Position numbers and translations under genes: made by a program
In this document: positions 61,101 to 64,000 of the stretch, one piece after another
Position numbering within the stretch: the first letter of the stretch is position 1
Layout of the letters: each line of letters opens with the position of its first letter
DNA from: Niallia sp. Man26
GTDB taxonomy: Bacteria; Bacillota; Bacilli; Bacillales; Cytobacillaceae
Length of the DNA: 64,000 nt
Direction: 5' to 3'
Assembly (NCBI RefSeq): GCF_022049065.2
Contig: NZ_CP095743.1
Coordinates: forward strand, 1,813,001 to 1,877,000
The notes under the pieces: generated by a model
What the model saw: only the letters and a program-made list of their open reading frames with translations
Database searches by the model: none
Told to the model about the DNA's origin: nothing

Positions 61101-62737
61101 TAATTTCACCTCCGCCGCATCATGATATTTATTCTATTGAAGATTTGGCACAGCTTATTCACGATTTGAAAAATGCGAACCGTGATGCTCGAATCAGTGT
61201 GAAGCTTGTTTCAAAAGGCGGAATCGGCACGATTGCTGCAGGTGTGGCAAAAGGTGCGGCAGATGTTATTGTTGTTAGCGGCTATGATGGCGGTACGGGT
61301 GCATCACCAAAAACAAGTATTAAACATACTGGTCTTCCGTGGGAGCTTGGATTAGCTGAAGCACATCAAACATTAATGCTTAACGGTTTGAGAAGCAGAG
61401 TTGTCCTAGAAACAGACGGAAAGCTGATGACAGGTAAAGATGTTGTGCTGGCAGCATTGCTTGGCGCAGAAGAATTTGGCTTCGCAACAGCACCGCTCAT
61501 CGTCTTAGGATGTGTAATGATGCGTGCTTGCCACTTGGACACATGTCCAGTCGGGATTGCCACACAAAATCCAGATCTTCGTTATAAATTTGCTGGAGAT
61601 CCAGATCATGTTGTCAACTTCATGCGTTTTGTCGCAGAAGAAGTAAGAGAGATTATGGCACAATTAGGCTTCCGCACTGTTGATGAGATGATTGGAAGAA
61701 CAGATGTATTAACTGTCGGTGAGAATGCTAAAAACCACTGGAAAGCAAAAGACCTTGATTTAACTAAGCTTCTTTACCAAGTGGATGGAATTAGAACATT
61801 CCAAACGCCGCAAAACCATAAAATTGCAGAAAGCATTGATATGAGAAAAATCCTGCCTGCAGTAGAAAAAGCGATTCAAAATGGCGAAAACATTGACCTG
61901 CACTACCATGTACGCAATACAGATCGTGTTATCGGTACAATTGTCGGCAGTGAAATTTCTAAAAAGTATGGAGAGCAGGGATTGCCTGAAGATACAATCA
62001 ATCTGCATTTATCAGGATCTGCAGGCCAAAGCTTAGGTGCATTTATTCCAAAAGGATTGACAATCCGCTTGAACGGCGATGTGAATGACTATGTTGGAAA
62101 AGGTTTATCCGGCGGTAAAATCGTCATTAAGACTCCATCAGTTGAATCGTTTTCTGCTCAAGATAATGTTATTGCAGGAAATGTTGCATTCTATGGTGCA
62201 ACTAGCGGTGAAGCCTTCATTAACGGTAAAGCAGGAGAGCGTTTTGCAGTCCGAAACAGCGGAGCTAGCATTGTAGTTGAGGGTATTGGTGATCATGGTC
62301 TGGAATATATGACAGGCGGGGAAGTAGTCATCCTTGGTGAAGTCGGCAAAAACTTCGGTGCAGGTATGTCTGGAGGAATTGCTTATGTATTGCCAAGCGA
62401 CAAGGACAGCTTTAAGGATCTTTGCAATATGGAAATGATTCTGCTTGAAGAATTGACAGATAAGGCAGAGTTGGAGAGAGTAAGGACTTTAATCAGTAAA
62501 CATGCGGAACAAACAGACAGCTTCTCAGCACAGCAAGTGTTAAACAGCTGGGAGAAAAATGCTGCTAAATTCGTAAAAATAATCCCTAAAGATTACAAAC
62601 GGATGATCAGCCAAATCCAAGAAGGCATTGACCATGGATTAACGCAAGAAGAAGCGGAAATGAAAGCTTTTGAGAGCAACTCAAACCAAGGCAAAAAAAA
62701 ACAGCAAACTACTAAGATGACTTTAGCAGTTCGGTAA
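58184..62737 (+). CDS. gltA: Glutamate synthase large subunit
   Basis: Makes two glutamates from glutamine and 2-oxoglutarate with NADPH-derived electrons. From ATG 58184 (AGGGGTGG upstream) the 1517 residues begin MTYNQLAKAQGLYRPEFEHD with nucleophile C22 in DACGIG, after removal of a 21-residue propeptide, exactly as in B. subtilis GltA. The glutaminase domain covers about 22-430. The FMN/3Fe-4S synthase region contains GSLSKEAHETLAIAMNRLGG, GYDGGTGASPKTSIKH and CHLDTCPVGIATQNP. The C-terminal GxG beta-helix has GLSGGKIVI and GMSGGIAYVL. It forms a unit with gltB and is divergent from gltC. Confidence 0.97.
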   Translation: MTYNQLAKAQGLYRPEFEHDACGIGLFAHIKGMATHDIVSKGLSMLCKLDHRGGQGSDPLTGDGSGLMVQIPDAFFRKEITDFELPERGQYGVGMVFFSKDDPNRHEIENKINEYIELEGQELLGWRTVPTDVRKIGKVAQKSCPVIRQVFIKNNNGLEKLGFERKLYIIRKLSENWGKAEEREFYFASLSTSTIVYKGLLTSDQVETFYLDVQDPEFVSAFSIVHSRFSTNTFPSWERAHPNRYLIHNGEINTLRGNFNWMKAREQQFVSEAFGDDLQKVLPILDANGSDSSVFDNALEFFILAGRKPAHAAMMLIPEPWTENPHVTGEKRAFYEFHSAMMEPWDGPMAITFTDGKQIGAILDRNGLRPARYYVTKDDYIVFSSEVGVVPVEEENILYKDRLSPGKMLLIDLEEGRIVSDDELKSEISSQEPYAEWLEEVVKLEQSENDEAESFQDLLTRQRAFGYTYEDIQKNLLPVVTEGKDPIGSMGNDTPLAVLSEKSQSLFNYFKQLFAQVTNPPIDAIREHVVTSTLTWLGAESNLLHPTAENCRRIQLEGPILSNAEINQLKANELYGFTAQSFAATFTDNLEMSLQSLLKQAENAIAEGVSLLIVTDRGMNQEQKAIPVLLAVSALHQHLIEKGLRSKVSIIVESGETREVHHFASLIGFGADAINPYLVYATYQKTIEDELLNISYEEAVARYNLVITEGVVKVMSKMGISTVQSYRGAQIFEAVGIGQEVIDKYFAGTVSQLGGIGIETIAKEAADRHDAAYANILDETLDSGSEFQWRKGGEHHAFNPKTIHTLQWACRKADYSLFKQYSDAANEERLNFLRNLFAFNANQNPIDLEEVESVESIVKRFKTGAMSFGSLSKEAHETLAIAMNRLGGSSNSGEGGEDPARYELDVNGDNRISAIKQIASGRFGVKSHYLINARELQIKMAQGAKPGEGGQLPGNKVYPWVADVRGSTPGVGLISPPPHHDIYSIEDLAQLIHDLKNANRDARISVKLVSKGGIGTIAAGVAKGAADVIVVSGYDGGTGASPKTSIKHTGLPWELGLAEAHQTLMLNGLRSRVVLETDGKLMTGKDVVLAALLGAEEFGFATAPLIVLGCVMMRACHLDTCPVGIATQNPDLRYKFAGDPDHVVNFMRFVAEEVREIMAQLGFRTVDEMIGRTDVLTVGENAKNHWKAKDLDLTKLLYQVDGIRTFQTPQNHKIAESIDMRKILPAVEKAIQNGENIDLHYHVRNTDRVIGTIVGSEISKKYGEQGLPEDTINLHLSGSAGQSLGAFIPKGLTIRLNGDVNDYVGKGLSGGKIVIKTPSVESFSAQDNVIAGNVAFYGATSGEAFINGKAGERFAVRNSGASIVVEGIGDHGLEYMTGGEVVILGEVGKNFGAGMSGGIAYVLPSDKDSFKDLCNMEMILLEELTDKAELERVRTLISKHAEQTDSFSAQQVLNSWEKNAAKFVKIIPKDYKRMISQIQEGIDHGLTQEEAEMKAFESNSNQGKKKQQTTKMTLAVR

Positions 62738-62754
62738 GAAAGGAGAGAAAACAA

Positions 62755-64000
62755 TTGGGCAAAGCGACGGGTTTCATGGAATATAAAAGAGAGGAAGCGG
62801 AAGAAAGGTCTCCCCTCTCCCGCATTAACGATTTTAAGAAGTATTCTGCTCCTTTCTCTGACGAGGTGCTAAGCAGACAAGGTGCACGATGTATGGATTG
62901 CGCCACACCATTTTGCCATATCGGGATGGAAATCGGAGGAAGCACCTCCGGTTGCCCGATTCATAACTTGATTCCTGAATGGAATGATTTAGTTTATAAA
63001 GGAAGATGGAAGGATGCACTTGAAAGATTGCTGAAAACAAACAACTTCCCTGAATTTACAGGAGCAGCATGTCCTGCCCCTTGTGAAGGGTCTTGTGTCC
63101 TTGGCATTTCCGATCCAGCTGTAGCGATTAAGAATATTGAGAAAACTATTATCGATAAAGGGTTTGAAAACGGCTGGATTTCACCAAGAATACCATCACA
63201 CCGTACAGGCAAGAAAGTAGCGATTGTCGGTAGCGGTCCTGCTGGCCTTGCCAGCGCTGATCAGCTTAACCAGGCGGGGCACTCTGTCACTGTATTTGAG
63301 CGCTCTGATCGTCCTGGCGGGCTGTTGATGTACGGTATCCCTAACATGAAGCTGGAGAAAAAGGATGTTGAAAGAAGAGTTAACCTCCTGACACAGGAAG
63401 GAATTGATTTTGTCACAAATACGGAAATCGGTAAAGACATTACGGCTGAAGAGCTAAAAGCTCAGTTTGATGCAGTTATCCTTTGTACTGGAGCGCAAAA
63501 GCAAAGAGATTTAAATATCGAAGGCAGAGAAGCAAATGGCGTTCATTTTGCAATGGATTATTTGACACAATCAACGAAGAGCCTGCTTGATCCAAGTCTA
63601 GGTAAACCGAGCATTGATGCAGAGGGCAAGGATGTTATCGTGATCGGCGGCGGTGATACTGGGGCAGACTGTGTTGCAACAGCACTTCGTCAAAAATGCA
63701 AAACAGTTGTTCAGTTCGGAAAACACCCACAGCTAGGATTAGCTCGTGCTACTGATAATATGTGGCCTGCTTTCCCTCATGTTTTCACACTTGATTATGC
63801 GTATGAAGAAGCACAAAAGCAATTTGGTAAAGATCCTCGTGAGTACAGCATCCAAACAACGAAAATGGTGCATGACGAAGAGGGGAACCTGAAGGAGCTT
63901 CATACAGTGCAAATGGAGAAAATCAGACAAGAGGACGGCAGATTTTTATTTAAAGAGATTCCTGGCTCAGAAAAGGTTTGGCCTGCTCAGCTAGTGTTTA
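62755..64000 (+). CDS. gltB: Glutamate synthase small subunit, 3'-truncated by window edge
   Basis: The NADPH-oxidising beta subunit. It starts at TTG 62755 (AAAGGAGA 8-9 bases upstream), 17 bases after the gltA stop, and runs open to the window end (about 415 of roughly 490 residues). Cysteines ARCMDCATPFCHIG, then TSGCPIHN, and CPAPCEGSCVLG coordinate the 4Fe-4S clusters. VAIVGSGPAGLASADQLNQ is the FAD GxGxxG and VIVIGGGDTGADCVATALR the NADPH-binding one. The TTG start explains why the frame is easily missed. Confidence 0.96.
   Translation, partial: MGKATGFMEYKREEAEERSPLSRINDFKKYSAPFSDEVLSRQGARCMDCATPFCHIGMEIGGSTSGCPIHNLIPEWNDLVYKGRWKDALERLLKTNNFPEFTGAACPAPCEGSCVLGISDPAVAIKNIEKTIIDKGFENGWISPRIPSHRTGKKVAIVGSGPAGLASADQLNQAGHSVTVFERSDRPGGLLMYGIPNMKLEKKDVERRVNLLTQEGIDFVTNTEIGKDITAEELKAQFDAVILCTGAQKQRDLNIEGREANGVHFAMDYLTQSTKSLLDPSLGKPSIDAEGKDVIVIGGGDTGADCVATALRQKCKTVVQFGKHPQLGLARATDNMWPAFPHVFTLDYAYEEAQKQFGKDPREYSIQTTKMVHDEEGNLKELHTVQMEKIRQEDGRFLFKEIPGSEKVWPAQLVF

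Noticed and set aside
1..64000. CRISPR array, tRNA, rRNA, riboswitch or transposase
   Set aside because: No regularly spaced repeats, cloverleaf, rRNA segment, known aptamer core or transposase frame was seen by eye; a tRNAscan and Rfam search would settle it.

Overview
The window is low-GC Firmicute chromosome. Gene content and order point to a Bacillaceae species (Bacillus, Niallia or Cytobacillus type): pucABCDE-like purine genes, gltC divergent from gltA-gltB, YjcZ-type sporulation peptides, an orphan sporulation-type sensor kinase, RsbR and IDEAL-domain proteins, and strong AGGAGG ribosome sites with frequent TTG starts. The pflBA operon adds a mixed-acid fermenting ability that B. subtilis 168 lacks. 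The genus is inferred only. I saw no rRNA, tRNA, CRISPR array, prophage or intact insertion sequence.

Layout. 1-2112: NAD salvage (pncB, cut by the window edge, then nadE) and a 44-aa acidic ORF. 2207-5334: pflB-pflA on the minus strand behind an FNR-like box. 5874-13432: mprF, a membrane-anchored MutS-like ATPase, a DacA-type carboxypeptidase and the ABC-F protein YkpA. 13747-18699: a formate channel, a ZIP transporter, an MFS carrier, a cluster of very small glycine-rich or hydrophobic sporulation-type proteins, and a P-loop protein. 18958-25063: recQ, an AlaX editing protein, small YdjO- and SplA-like proteins, pepF. 25320-31377: sensor kinase, LysM-3D wall protein, coiled-coil protein, chemoreceptor. 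31640-34385: an XRE regulator divergent from a PlsY paralogue and a GNAT-aminotransferase fusion. 34608-42141: purine catabolism from xanthine dehydrogenase to allantoinase. 42389-45866: purT and two carriers. 45905-57052: a CAP-domain protein, a 43-aa ORF behind a perfect WalR-type box, peptidases, ilvE, a DDAH-like enzyme, a HAD phosphatase, a candidate small RNA, an RsbR paralogue, an old-yellow-enzyme homologue and a second PepF. 57142-64000: gltC and gltA-gltB (gltB cut by the window edge).

How they fit. The purine block is a near-continuous, overlapping operon: XdhC-type maturation factor, MobA-like cytidylyltransferase, three xanthine dehydrogenase subunits, UraD, UraH and allantoinase. 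A TnrA/GlnR-like site lies upstream, which suits nitrogen-limited use of purines. No urate oxidase gene is present even though the enzymes before and after that step are. purT, next door, carries two inverted PurBoxes and belongs to purine synthesis. Formate recurs across the window: made by PflB, moved by the FNT channel, used by PurT, with an OFA-family carrier beside purT.

The most interesting novel candidates are the two-gene PlsY-paralogue plus GNAT-aminotransferase cassette, an unannotated roughly 100-nt small RNA with its own promoter and terminator at 52655-52757 (minus strand), and the WalR-type box in front of an unknown 43-aa ORF.
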